64,000 bases of DNA, taken from positions 4,712,001 to 4,776,000 of the forward strand of contig NZ_CP029194.1 of assembly GCF_008642375.1 (NCBI RefSeq), in the 5' to 3' direction. The notes beneath the pieces are model-generated. The model was not told the DNA's origin. It made no database searches and worked only from the letters and a program-made list of their open reading frames with translations. Within the stretch, counting starts at the first letter, position 1; each line of letters begins with the position of its first letter. Shown piece by piece: positions 1 through 9,080 of the stretch. The stretch comes from Streptomyces venezuelae (GTDB lineage: Bacteria > Actinomycetota > Actinomycetes > Streptomycetales > Streptomycetaceae). The position numbers were made by a program, and so were the translations under genes.

Positions 1-1551
1 GCCGAGTTCAGCGCGTCCGGCAAGACGATCACTTTCCACGGCTTCATGAAGGCGTACGTCGAAGGCGCCGACGACCCGAACGCGGAGCTCGACGACCGCG
101 AGCGGCGCCTGCCGCAGGTCGCCGAGGGCGACGCGCTGACCGCCGAGGAGATCACGGCGGACGGCCACGCGACGAAGCCGCCGGCCCGCTACACCGAGGC
201 CTCGCTGGTCAAGGAGCTCGAAGAGCGCGAGATCGGCCGCCCGTCGACGTACGCGTCGATCATCGGCACCATCCTCGACCGCGGCTACGTCTTCAAGAAG
301 GGCACGGCCCTCGTGCCGTCCTTCCTGAGCTTCGCCGTCGTCAACCTCCTGGAGAAGCACTTCGGGCGGCTCGTCGACTACGACTTCACCGCCCGCATGG
401 AGGACGACCTCGACCGCATCGCGCGGGGCGAGGCCCAGTCCGTGCCGTGGCTGAAGCGTTTCTACTTCGGTGAGGGCGACGGCTCAGGCGCGGTCGCCTC
501 CGGCGGCGCGGCGGACGCGGGGAACGGCGACGGGGACCACCTCGGCGGCCTCAAGGAGCTCGTCACCGACCTCGGCGCGATCGACGCGCGCGAGATCTCC
601 TCCTTCCCCGTCGGCAACGGCATCATGCTCCGCGTCGGCAAGTACGGCCCGTACATCGAGCGCGGCGAGAAGGACCAGGAGGGCTACCAGAAGGCAGACG
701 TCTCCGCCGACCTGGCGCCCGACGAGCTGACCGTCGAGTACTCCGAGGAACTGCTCGCCAGGCCGAGCGGCGACTTCGAGCTGGGCACCGACCCGGTCAG
801 CGGCCACCAGATCGTCGCGAAGGACGGCCGCTACGGCCCGTACGTCACCGAGATCCTGCCCGAGGGCACTCCGAAGACCGGCAAGAACGCGGTGAAGCCG
901 CGGACGGCCTCCCTCTTCAAGTCGATGGCGCTCGACACCGTCACCCTGGAGGACGCGCTCCGGCTGATGTCCCTGCCCCGGGTCGTCGGCGCGGATGCCG
1001 AGGGCGTCGAGATCACCGCGCAGAACGGCCGCTACGGCCCGTACCTGAAGAAGGGCACGGACTCGCGGTCGCTCACCGAGGAGGAGCAGCTCTTCACGAT
1101 CACGCTCGAAGAGGCGCTCGCGATCTACGCGCAGCCGAAGCAGCGTGGCCGGGCGGCGGCCAAGCCCCCGCTGAAGGAGCTGGGCACGGACCCGGTCAGC
1201 GAGAAGCCCGTGGTCGTCAAGGACGGGCGCTTCGGCCCGTACGTGACGGACGGCGAGACGAACGCCACCCTGCGGACCGGCGACAGCGTGGAGACGATCA
1301 CGCCGGAGCGCGGTTACGAGCTCCTCGCCGAGAAGCGCGCCAAGGGACCGGCGAAGAAGGTCGCCAAGAAGGCCCCGGCGAAGAAGGCCACCGCGAAGAA
1401 GGCGACGGCCAAGAAGACGGCCACGAAGACGGCGGCGAAGAAGACCACCGCCGCCAAGACGACGGCCGCGAAGAAGACCACGGCGGCGAAGACCACCGCC
1501 GCGAAGAAGACGGCCGCGGCCAGGAAGACGGCGGCGGCTCAGCCGGAGTAG
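1..1551 (+). CDS. topA: DNA topoisomerase I, C-terminal part (5' end outside window)
   Basis: Type IA topoisomerase that relaxes negative supercoils; only the C-terminal part of the gene is present. The frame is open from base 1, so the first ATG at 46 is internal and not the start. The first part, with the motif EREIGRPSTYASII, is the end of the catalytic core. Four Topo_C repeats follow, each with a G(R/K)(Y/F)GPY signature (near 640, 830, 1030 and 1230). From about 1340 to 1540 comes a Lys/Ala/Thr-rich tail of repeated AAKKT-like units. Such basic tails are known from actinobacterial TopA, where they bind DNA and raise processivity. The gene ends 150 bp before the transporter-kinase gene. 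Identification is firm. Confidence 0.97.
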   Translation, partial: AEFSASGKTITFHGFMKAYVEGADDPNAELDDRERRLPQVAEGDALTAEEITADGHATKPPARYTEASLVKELEEREIGRPSTYASIIGTILDRGYVFKKGTALVPSFLSFAVVNLLEKHFGRLVDYDFTARMEDDLDRIARGEAQSVPWLKRFYFGEGDGSGAVASGGAADAGNGDGDHLGGLKELVTDLGAIDAREISSFPVGNGIMLRVGKYGPYIERGEKDQEGYQKADVSADLAPDELTVEYSEELLARPSGDFELGTDPVSGHQIVAKDGRYGPYVTEILPEGTPKTGKNAVKPRTASLFKSMALDTVTLEDALRLMSLPRVVGADAEGVEITAQNGRYGPYLKKGTDSRSLTEEEQLFTITLEEALAIYAQPKQRGRAAAKPPLKELGTDPVSEKPVVVKDGRFGPYVTDGETNATLRTGDSVETITPERGYELLAEKRAKGPAKKVAKKAPAKKATAKKATAKKTATKTAAKKTTAAKTTAAKKTTAAKTTAAKKTAAARKTAAAQPE

Positions 1552-1701
1552 CCGTGCGGCCGGCCTGCGGGGCGGCTCGGGGTGTGCGGGAGGGGCGGAG
1601 GCCGGTGGCCTTCGCCCCTCCCGCGTTCGTCCTGTCACAGGCTCGTCCGGATGTTCGGTCGGAGGCCGCGGGGAGCAAGGGCGTCCGGATAGGGTGGACG
1701 G

Positions 1702-4700
1702 ATGACGCGAGCAGAGCAGCCAGACCGCCTCGGCGATTCCGACGCCGCACTCGTCGCGGATTCCCAGGAGCGTGCCGTACGGGCCCTCCTGCGCCATCAG
1801 CCCTTGCGCAGACTGTGGGGCGCCCAGGTCGCCGGCGGCGTCGGTGACGCCCTCGCCCTCCTCGTCCTCGTCCTGCTCGGCCTCCAGGCGGCCGTCGCCG
1901 CGGGTGCCCTCGGGGGCGGCTACCGCGGCGCCGCGTTCGCCGTGGCCGCCGTCGTCGGTACGCGCCTGCTCGCCACGGTCCTCTTCGGGGCCGTCCTGCT
2001 CGGGCCGCTCACCTCGCTCACCCGGCCCGACGGCCCGCTCGACCGCCGCTGGACCATGATCGGCGCCGACGGGCTGCGGATCGCGCTCCTCGTCATCGCC
2101 CCCCTGTGGATCGACTGGACCCCCGAGAACGCGCTCTGGTACCTCCTCGGCACCGTCTTCGTCACCGGAGCGGCCGAGCGGCTCTGGACGGTCTGCCGCG
2201 AGGGCGCCGCGCCCGCGCTGCTGCCCGCTCCGCCGCTGGAGGGCGACGCCGTACGGCCGCTCCCCGACCACCTCGGCGCGCTGCGCCGGCTGTCCCAGCG
2301 CACCGGCTTCCTCGCGGTGCCCGCCGCGGCCGCCGTCCTGCTCGTCGCGACGCTCGTCGGCAATCTGCTCGGCGCCGGAATCGACTGGTTCTCGCTGCAC
2401 CAGGCCGCCCTCGGTTCGTACGTGGCAGCCGGCCTGTTCGCCGCCTCCGTCACCGGCCTCTACGTGATGGCCCTGCCCGGCGGAGCCACGCCGAGGCCCC
2501 GTTCGCCGCTGGAGGGCCTGCGCCGCCCGTCGGCGGCCGGCACCGACTCCGCCGGCGAGGGCAAGGGCCGTACCGGCGACAAGGGCCGCACCGGCGCCCT
2601 GCCGCTGCTGGTCCTGACCTGCGCCACCGTCGCCGGGGCGATCGCCGCGGCCGCGTCCCTCGCCGTGCTCCACGCGTACGGCCTGGGCGGCGGCCCCGTC
2701 ACCTACGCCCTCCTGATCCTCGCGCTCAGCGGCGCCACCGCCGTCGGCATCCGCACCGCGCGTAAGGTCCTGCCCGTCCTGTCCCGGCGCCGGCTGCTCG
2801 CCCTCGCGACCGCCGTCACCGGAGTCGCGCTGATCGCCATGGGCCTGGTCCCGGACACCGCGACCGTGCTGTTCCTCGCCGTCCTCGCCGGGTACGCGGC
2901 CGGGGTCGCCGCCAACACCGGCCACACCCTCGTCGACCAGGAGACCGAGGAGCCGCGCCGGGCCCGGACCACCGAGCACCTCCAGGCCAACGCCCGCGTC
3001 GGCATGGCCGTCGGCGCGCTCGCCGCGCCGCTGCTCGCCGCCGCCATCGGGCCGTACCGCCTCGCCACCGGCAGCACCGTCATCGCGGAGGGCGGTGCCG
3101 CCTTCACGCTCGCCCTGGTCGGCGCCCTGCTGCTGCCCGTCGCCGCGCTCGTCCTCGCGAAGACCGACGACCGCGCCGGGGTCCCGCTCCGCCGCGACCT
3201 GCGCGACGCGCTGCGGGGCTCCGACCCGGCCCAGGCACCCGCCGCGACCGGCTTCTTCATCGCCCTCGAGGGCGGCGACGGAGCCGGGAAGTCCACCCAG
3301 GTCCAGGCGCTCGCCGAGTGGATCCGGGCGAAGGGCCACGAGGTCGTCGTCACCCGCGAGCCCGGTGCCACCCCGATCGGCAAGCGGCTCCGCTCGATCC
3401 TCCTCGACGTGTCGTCGGCGGGGCTCTCGAACCGCGCCGAGGCCCTGCTGTACGCGGCCGACCGCGCCGAGCACGTCGACTCCCTGGTCCGGCCGGCTCT
3501 GGAGCGGGGCGCGATCGTCCTCTCCGACCGGTACATCGACTCGTCCGTGGCCTACCAGGGCGCCGGCCGCGACCTGTCCCCGACGGAGATCGCCCGGATC
3601 TCGCGCTGGGCGACGGACGGGCTCGTCCCGAACCTCACCGTGGTCCTCGACGTCTCCCCGGAGACGGCCCGGGAGCGCTTCACCGAGGCGCCCGACCGTC
3701 TGGAGTCCGAGCCGCCGGAGTTCCACGCGCGCGTGCGGGCCGGTTTCCTCGCCCTCGCGGCCGCAGACCCGAGCCGCTACCTCGTCGTCGACGCCGGGCA
3801 GGAGCCCGAGGACGTCACCACCGTCGTACGCCACCGGCTCGACCGGGTGCTGCCGCTCTCCGAGGCCGAGGTGAAGGCCGCGGAGGAGGCTCGCCGGAAG
3901 GCCGAGGAGGAGGCGCGGCGGCTGGCGGAGGAAGAGGCCGCCCGCAAGGCCGAGGAGGAGCGCCTGGAGCGCGAGCGGCAGGAGCAGCTCGCCAAGCTCC
4001 GCGCCGAGGAGGAGGAGCGCAAGCGGCGCGAGGAGGAGGAAGCGCGCCGCCTTGAGGCCGAGCGCCAGGCCGAGGAGGAGCGCCGCCGCGCCGAGGAGGC
4101 CCGGATCGCCGCCGAGCTCGCCGCCGAGGAGGAGCGCAAGCGCCTCGCCGCCGAGGAGAAGGCCCGCCTGGAGGAGCAGGAGCGCATCCGCAAGGAGGCC
4201 GAGGAGGAGGCGCGGCTCCGGGCCGAGGCGGAGGAGCGCCGCCTGGAGAAGCAGCGCAAGGCCGAGGAGGCCCTGCTCCGGGCCGAGGAGGCCCGCCGGA
4301 TGGCCGAGGCCGCTGCCGCCGCGAAGGCGGCGGAGGAGGCCGCGGCGAAGGCTGCCGCGGAGAAGGTCGCGGCCGAGGCCGCCGCCAAGGCCGCCGCAGA
4401 GAAGGCCGCGGCCGAACGGGCCGCCGCGGAGCAGGCGGCGGCGCAGCGCGCGGCGGCGGAGCAGAAGGCGGCTGCCGAGAGGAAGGCCGCTGCCGAGAAG
4501 GCGGCGGCCGAGCGTGCGGCGGCCGAGGAGAAGGCCGCTGTCGCGCGTGCCGCTGCCGAGAAGGCCGCTGCCGAGAAGGCAGCCGCTGAGCGGGCTGCTG
4601 CCGAGCGGGCCGCCCGGGCCCGTGAGGTGTCGGCGAACGAGGTCACCGTGCCGACGCCGGTGGTGAAGCCGGACGCCGCGCCCGAGGCACCCACCGTCTC

Positions 4701-5082
4701 GCCCGAAGAGGTCACCGTGGCCACCCCGATCCTGAAGCCGGAGGCCGAGACGGCCGTCCTGCCGCAGATCCGGGACCCGCGGGCCGTCGACGAGACCGCC
4801 GTCCTGCCCGCGGTGCAGGATCCCCGCGTGTCCGACCCGGCCGACCGGGTGCCGCAGGGCATCTTCCGCGACGAGCGGCAGCAGCCCGCGCAGCCGCAGC
4901 AGCCGCAGCAGCCGCACGGGGCGAACGACCGGACCCGTGAGCTGCCTCAGCTCGACGAGAACGGGCAGCCGCGCCGCCGTTCGGACTGGGCCGAGGAGAC
5001 CCCCCTCGACGATCTGCCGACCCTCGCGGACGAGCTGTTCGGCCCGCACGACGACGAGAACGACGGCCGTCGTCGCCGCTGA
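1702..5082 (+). CDS. tmk: MFS-like membrane domain fused to thymidylate kinase with long coiled-coil tail
   Basis: Phosphorylates dTMP to dTDP. The protein has 1126 residues against about 210 for a normal thymidylate kinase. Residues 1 to about 500 form a polytopic membrane domain resembling a major facilitator, with many Ala/Leu/Val helices. The kinase begins near residue 517, with the P-loop GGDGAGKST at about 524-532, the TREPGATPIG motif and the LSDRYIDSSVAYQG (DRY/DRH-type) motif. After about residue 725 comes a roughly 250-residue Glu/Arg/Ala-rich predicted coiled coil, then a Pro/Gln-rich tail. Large kinases of this kind downstream of topA are known in streptomycetes. The membrane domain's substrate is unknown. 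The start ATG at 1702 is the first reasonable start after the topA gap. Confidence 0.92.
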   Translation: MTRAEQPDRLGDSDAALVADSQERAVRALLRHQPLRRLWGAQVAGGVGDALALLVLVLLGLQAAVAAGALGGGYRGAAFAVAAVVGTRLLATVLFGAVLLGPLTSLTRPDGPLDRRWTMIGADGLRIALLVIAPLWIDWTPENALWYLLGTVFVTGAAERLWTVCREGAAPALLPAPPLEGDAVRPLPDHLGALRRLSQRTGFLAVPAAAAVLLVATLVGNLLGAGIDWFSLHQAALGSYVAAGLFAASVTGLYVMALPGGATPRPRSPLEGLRRPSAAGTDSAGEGKGRTGDKGRTGALPLLVLTCATVAGAIAAAASLAVLHAYGLGGGPVTYALLILALSGATAVGIRTARKVLPVLSRRRLLALATAVTGVALIAMGLVPDTATVLFLAVLAGYAAGVAANTGHTLVDQETEEPRRARTTEHLQANARVGMAVGALAAPLLAAAIGPYRLATGSTVIAEGGAAFTLALVGALLLPVAALVLAKTDDRAGVPLRRDLRDALRGSDPAQAPAATGFFIALEGGDGAGKSTQVQALAEWIRAKGHEVVVTREPGATPIGKRLRSILLDVSSAGLSNRAEALLYAADRAEHVDSLVRPALERGAIVLSDRYIDSSVAYQGAGRDLSPTEIARISRWATDGLVPNLTVVLDVSPETARERFTEAPDRLESEPPEFHARVRAGFLALAAADPSRYLVVDAGQEPEDVTTVVRHRLDRVLPLSEAEVKAAEEARRKAEEEARRLAEEEAARKAEEERLERERQEQLAKLRAEEEERKRREEEEARRLEAERQAEEERRRAEEARIAAELAAEEERKRLAAEEKARLEEQERIRKEAEEEARLRAEAEERRLEKQRKAEEALLRAEEARRMAEAAAAAKAAEEAAAKAAAEKVAAEAAAKAAAEKAAAERAAAEQAAAQRAAAEQKAAAERKAAAEKAAAERAAAEEKAAVARAAAEKAAAEKAAAERAAAERAARAREVSANEVTVPTPVVKPDAAPEAPTVSPEEVTVATPILKPEAETAVLPQIRDPRAVDETAVLPAVQDPRVSDPADRVPQGIFRDERQQPAQPQQPQQPHGANDRTRELPQLDENGQPRRRSDWAEETPLDDLPTLADELFGPHDDENDGRRRR

Positions 5083-5138
5083 CGCGCCGAGGTACCGCGG
5101 CTCGGTCCGCGTGCTTGGTCCGCGTGGGTGTCCCGCGT

Positions 5139-5184
5139 GCTTCCGGGTCGATGGTGCAGCTAGCCCCACCATCGACCCGGAAGC
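5139..5184. promoter_or_regulatory. perfect 18-bp inverted repeat, probable operator of the ABC exporter operon
   Basis: Arms at 5139-5156 and 5167-5184 are perfect reverse complements separated by 10 bases. The repeat lies 45 bp upstream of the ABC ATPase start and contains ATGGTG-N10-CACCAT. Sequence close to its right half recurs upstream of the sensor kinase gene at 10299-10325, followed in both places by ACCGCTGTG. It could also act as a terminator for tmk, but there is no T-run. An operator role is inferred. Confidence 0.55.
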
Positions 5185-5228
5185 CAGCTCCATACCGCTG
5201 TGACCTGTGCTTTTCTAGCCTCGTCGGT

Positions 5229-5999
5229 ATGACGACGACAGCAGTGACGGAGTACGGTGCCGCCCTCGCCCTGGACGGGGTGAGCCGCACGTACGGAGGC
5301 GGGGCGCCCGCGCTCGACGGGGTGGACCTCGTCGTTCCGCGCGGGCGTTTCGTGGCCGTGATGGGCAGGTCGGGTTCCGGGAAGTCCACGCTGCTGCGCT
5401 GCGCGGCGGGCCTCGAACGGCCGACGGCGGGCACGGTACGGATCGGGGGCACCGACCTCGCCACCCTGAAGGCGCCCGCGCTCACCCGGCTGCGACGCGA
5501 CCGCGTCGGCTTCGTCTTCCAGTCGCTGAACCTCGTCTCCGCCCTGAACGTACGCGAGAACGTCACCCTGCCCCTGCTGCTCGCCGGCGCCCGCGAGGGC
5601 CGTGAGCTCGACGCCCGCGCCCTGGCCGGTCTCGCCGCCGTGGGACTCGCCGACCGGGCCGAGGACCTGCCGGAGAACCTCTCCGGCGGCCAGCGCCAGC
5701 GGGTGGCGATCGCCCGGGCCCTCATCGACGAACCCGAGGTCGTCTTCGCCGACGAGCCGACCGCCGCGCTCGACCCGGTCACCGCCGCCGGGGTCCTCGC
5801 CCTGCTGAGGCGCGCCGTGGACGAGCACGGCCGGACCGTCGTCCTCGTCACGCACGACCCGGTGGCGGCGGCGTGGACGGACGAGGCGGTGTTCCTGGAG
5901 CGCGGCCGACTGGTCGGCCGCCTCGACAGGCCGGACGAGGCCGGGATCCGGGCGGCCCTCGGCGCGCCGGCCGGTCGGCACCTGGCGGTCGCACGATGA
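5229..5999 (+). CDS. ABC transporter ATP-binding protein (MacB/LolD-like)
   Basis: ATPase subunit of a two-gene exporter of the antimicrobial-peptide/lipoprotein type, 256 residues. Walker A is GRSGSGKST (residues 46-54), followed by the Q-loop VFQSLN, signature LSGGQRQR, Walker B VVFADEPT and the H-loop LVTHD. The reading frame is open upstream, but the ATG at 5229 gives the family N-terminus, and no clear Shine-Dalgarno precedes it, so the transcript may be leaderless; TAGCCT lies 13 bases upstream. The stop overlaps the permease start (ATGA). The convergent response regulator and kinase genes suggest that the exporter is controlled by them. Confidence 0.93.
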   Translation: MTTTAVTEYGAALALDGVSRTYGGGAPALDGVDLVVPRGRFVAVMGRSGSGKSTLLRCAAGLERPTAGTVRIGGTDLATLKAPALTRLRRDRVGFVFQSLNLVSALNVRENVTLPLLLAGAREGRELDARALAGLAAVGLADRAEDLPENLSGGQRQRVAIARALIDEPEVVFADEPTAALDPVTAAGVLALLRRAVDEHGRTVVLVTHDPVAAAWTDEAVFLERGRLVGRLDRPDEAGIRAALGAPAGRHLAVAR

Positions 6000-8446
6000 G
6001 CGCGCTCGGGAACCCGGCGGTGAGGCTGCTCGCCGCCCGGTCGCTGCGGACGCACCGCAAGGCCTGGGCGGCCGTCTTCGCGGCCGTCGTCGTCACCTCC
6101 GCGCTGCTCGGCGCGCTCGCCCTCGCGATCGGTTCGGCCGGACTCGGCCACGCGCGCGTGGAGCGGTACGCGGCGGCGCCCGTCGTCGTCGCGGGTGACC
6201 AGGAGATCAGCTGGACGACCGACCCGTGGGGCAGCGAGCCGACGACCGTCTCGGCGGGGCTGACCGAGCGCGTACGGATCCCGGCCGCGGCCGTCGACGT
6301 CCTGCGCGAGGTCCCGGGCGTCCGGGCCGCGGTCCCGGACGTCACCTTCGTCGTACGGGAGTCGGGGACGGGGGCCGCTGCCCCGGCGGGTGCCGAGGGC
6401 GCGGCGTACGCCGGGCGGTCCTGGGAGGCCGCCGCGCTCGCGCCGTACGAGCTGCTCGACGGGCGGGAGCCCCGTAAGGCCGGCGAGGCCGTCGCGGGGA
6501 CCGGCGCCGGGGTCCGGGTCGGGGACACCGTGGCCGGGCGGAAGGTCGTCGGCGTGGCCGAGGGGCCCGCCGCCCTGTACGTCACCGCGCAGGAGGCGCG
6601 GCGGCTCGCCGGGCACCCGGGCGCCGTGGACGCAGTCGGGGTCCTCGCCGAGCCCGGCGTCCCCGTGGACACCCTCCACGCGCGCGTGCGGGCGGCTCTG
6701 GACGGTGCCGGGCTCAAGGACACCGCGGCGGGGCAGCCCCTCCGGGCACTCACCGGCGACGGCCGGGGCGGCGCCGAACACCTCGCCGCGCCGCCCGCCC
6801 GCACCGAGCTCCTCCAGCTCCTCGCCGCCGTCTCCGGAACGGTTCTCCTCATCGCCGTCCTCGTCCTCTCCTCGCTCGTCGCGCAGGCGCTCGGCCAGCG
6901 CGGCCCCGAGCGGGACCTGCTCCTCGCGGTCGGCGCGACGCCCCGTCAGGTGCGGGCCGCCGCCGGGCGGGAGGTGACCCGGGTGGCGGGCGTCGCGGCG
7001 GTGCTGGGCGCGCTGGCGGCCGTACCGACGTTCCTGGCCGCGTGGTCGCTGCTGCGGGCCCGTACCGGAGTCGTACCGGAGGGGCTCGTCCTGCCCACAC
7101 CGCCCTGGCTGCTCGCCTCCGCGCTCGTCGTCGCCGCCGTCGTGGTGGGCCTCGCCCGGCTCGTCGTCCTCTTCTCCACCCGCCGGGCGGGCCGGGCGGG
7201 CAAGGGGGCCGCACGCCGGGTCGGCGGGCTCGTCCTGCTGGTCCTGGGCGCGGCGGCCGCCGTGACGGCCACGACCCAGGGCGGCGAGGCGGCCGGCGCC
7301 GCGGCGGGCGCGGCCACGGTGACGCTCGTCTCCGGGTGCGCGCTGCTCGGGCCGTGGATCGCACGGGGCGCGATGCGGATCCTGGACGGGCCGCTGCGCC
7401 GGCTCGGCGGGGCGCCCGGACGGCTCACGGCGGCCGGTGCGACCGCGCACTCGCGGCGGCTCGGCGCCGCCCTCGTCCCGGTCGTCCTCGTCACCTCCTT
7501 CGCGCTGGTGCAGCTGACGGCGGGCTCGACCATGGGGCGGGCCGCCGAGGAGCAGGCGAGGGCCGCGACCAGCGCCGACCTCGCGGTCTCCGGCACGACG
7601 GCGGAGCGGGTGCGGAAGCTGCCGGGCGTGACCGCGGCGACGGACGTGCTGCGTTCGACGGTGGTCCTGGCCCGCACGGAGGCCGGTACGCCGCGCCTCG
7701 ACCGGCTCCCGGTCCTCGGTGTGGACGCCGACGGCCTGAAGGGCACGCTCGATCCGGGAGTGGTCGCGGGTGACCTGGCCGGACTGGCGGCGCGCGGGAC
7801 GGTCGCGGTCGGCGCGGACATGGCCGACTCGCTGGACGCGCGGCCCGGTTCGACAGTGGCCCTGCGGCTCGGCGACGGCACGGAGAAGCGGCTGCGGGTG
7901 GCGGCGGTGTACGCACGCTCGCTCGCCCTCGGCGAGTTCCTGCTGCCGAAGGCCGAACTGGCCCCGCACATGACCGACCCGTACCCCGCGCGCGTGCTGG
8001 CGGCGAAGGAGGGCGGGTCCACGGGGCCGGCCGCCGCCGGCGGCGTCGTACCGGAGCGGGTGACGGCGGCCGGGGCCGAGCTGAACGGGATCGTCTCCGC
8101 GGCGGTCGTCACCGCGATCGGCGCGCTCACCGTCCTCTCCGTCCTGAGCACCCTCGCCCTGATCGGCGCCGGCCGGCGCGGCGAGCTCGCGCTGCTGCGC
8201 CAGGTGGGTGCCTCGGTCGGTCAGGTGCGGCGGATGCTCGGTCTGGAGGCCGGGTTCCTGACGGCCACCGGGCTGCTCCTCGGGGCCGTGGTGGCCGCGC
8301 TGCCGCTGACCGCCTTCGCCTGGGCCCTGACGGGCGGTCCGCCCTACCTGCCGCCGGCGCAGGCCGCGCTGATCGCGGGGACGGTGGTCGTGACGGTGGC
8401 GGCGGGCGTGTTCCTGCCGGCCTCGGGGCGGCGCCTCAGGCGTTGA
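5996..8446 (+). CDS. FtsX-like ABC transporter permease
   Basis: Large permease of 816 residues, translationally coupled to the ATPase by a 4-bp overlap. It has an N-terminal membrane segment (about residues 25-50), a large extracytoplasmic domain, a first FtsX helical block (about 275-420), central helices near 430-510, a second extracytoplasmic domain, and a second FtsX block near the C-terminus (about 695-810). This duplicated layout is typical of actinobacterial permeases linked to drug or cell-envelope stress exporters. The substrate is unknown. Its last 11 bases overlap the 3' end of the convergent response regulator gene. Confidence 0.92.
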   Translation: MSALGNPAVRLLAARSLRTHRKAWAAVFAAVVVTSALLGALALAIGSAGLGHARVERYAAAPVVVAGDQEISWTTDPWGSEPTTVSAGLTERVRIPAAAVDVLREVPGVRAAVPDVTFVVRESGTGAAAPAGAEGAAYAGRSWEAAALAPYELLDGREPRKAGEAVAGTGAGVRVGDTVAGRKVVGVAEGPAALYVTAQEARRLAGHPGAVDAVGVLAEPGVPVDTLHARVRAALDGAGLKDTAAGQPLRALTGDGRGGAEHLAAPPARTELLQLLAAVSGTVLLIAVLVLSSLVAQALGQRGPERDLLLAVGATPRQVRAAAGREVTRVAGVAAVLGALAAVPTFLAAWSLLRARTGVVPEGLVLPTPPWLLASALVVAAVVVGLARLVVLFSTRRAGRAGKGAARRVGGLVLLVLGAAAAVTATTQGGEAAGAAAGAATVTLVSGCALLGPWIARGAMRILDGPLRRLGGAPGRLTAAGATAHSRRLGAALVPVVLVTSFALVQLTAGSTMGRAAEEQARAATSADLAVSGTTAERVRKLPGVTAATDVLRSTVVLARTEAGTPRLDRLPVLGVDADGLKGTLDPGVVAGDLAGLAARGTVAVGADMADSLDARPGSTVALRLGDGTEKRLRVAAVYARSLALGEFLLPKAELAPHMTDPYPARVLAAKEGGSTGPAAAGGVVPERVTAAGAELNGIVSAAVVTAIGALTVLSVLSTLALIGAGRRGELALLRQVGASVGQVRRMLGLEAGFLTATGLLLGAVVAALPLTAFAWALTGGPPYLPPAQAALIAGTVVVTVAAGVFLPASGRRLRR

Positions 8447-9080
8447 GGTACGCGAGCACGGCGAGGACCCGGCGGTGGCCGCCGCTGTCGCCCGGCGGCA
8501 GGCCGAGCTTCGCGAAGACGTTCCCGATGTGCTTGTGCACGGCCCGCTCGGTCACCACCATCGAGCGGGCGATCGTGCCGTTGTCGTGCCCCTGGGCCAT
8601 CAGCTCCAGGACCTCGCGCTCGCGCGGGGTGAGGGAGTCCAGGGGGTCGTCGCGGCGCCGGGCGAGCAGCTCGGCGACGACCTCCGGATCGAGGGCCGTG
8701 CCGCCGGCGGCGACCCGCTCCAGGGCGTCCAGGAACTCGTCGACCCGTCCGATCCGGTCCTTCAGGAGGTAGCCCACACCCCGGGCGCCGCCGCCGAGGA
8801 GCTCGGCCGCGTACGTCTCCTCGACGTACTGGGAGAGGACGAGCACCGGCAGTCCGGGCAGCTGCTCGCGGGCGGCGAGCGCCGCCCGCAGCCCCTCGTC
8901 GCGGAAGCCGGGCGGCAGCCGCACGTCGAGGACGGCGACGTCCGGGCGGTGCTCCAGGAGCAGCGGCAGGATCTCGGGGCCGGTGGCGGCGACCCCGGCG
9001 ACCTCATGGCCGGAGGAGGACAGCAGCAGCACCAGGCCCTCCCTGAGGAGGGCGTTGTCCTCGGCGATCACCACACGCAC
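8436..9080 (-). CDS. NarL/LuxR-family response regulator
   Basis: DNA-binding response regulator of 214 residues. The receiver domain carries the acidic pair E7/D8 and the phosphoacceptor D52 in VLDVRLP. The C-terminus is a LuxR-type helix-turn-helix beginning LTPREREVLELMAQG and including TERAVHKHIGNVFAKLGL. It is coupled to the kinase gene upstream (13-bp overlap). It probably controls the convergent ABC exporter through the related dyads at 5139-5184 and near 10299-10325; that link is inferred from position and sequence similarity. Confidence 0.95.
   Translation of the reverse strand: MRVVIAEDNALLREGLVLLLSSSGHEVAGVAATGPEILPLLLEHRPDVAVLDVRLPPGFRDEGLRAALAAREQLPGLPVLVLSQYVEETYAAELLGGGARGVGYLLKDRIGRVDEFLDALERVAAGGTALDPEVVAELLARRRDDPLDSLTPREREVLELMAQGHDNGTIARSMVVTERAVHKHIGNVFAKLGLPPGDSGGHRRVLAVLAYLNA

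Noticed and set aside
1340..1540. Tandem repeats at the end of topA as a DNA-level repeat or CRISPR-like array
   Set aside because: They are the coding sequence for the Lys/Ala/Thr tail common to actinobacterial TopA; there are no spacers.
4300..4620. GCC/GAG-rich repeats in tmk as a mobile or regulatory repeat
   Set aside because: The repeats keep the reading frame and encode an Ala/Glu/Lys coiled coil, so protein-level low complexity explains them.
484..5193. Very long open frames antisense to topA and tmk
   Set aside because: They are Arg/Gly/Leu-rich products of GC-biased codon shadows with no domains and run opposite to well-supported genes.
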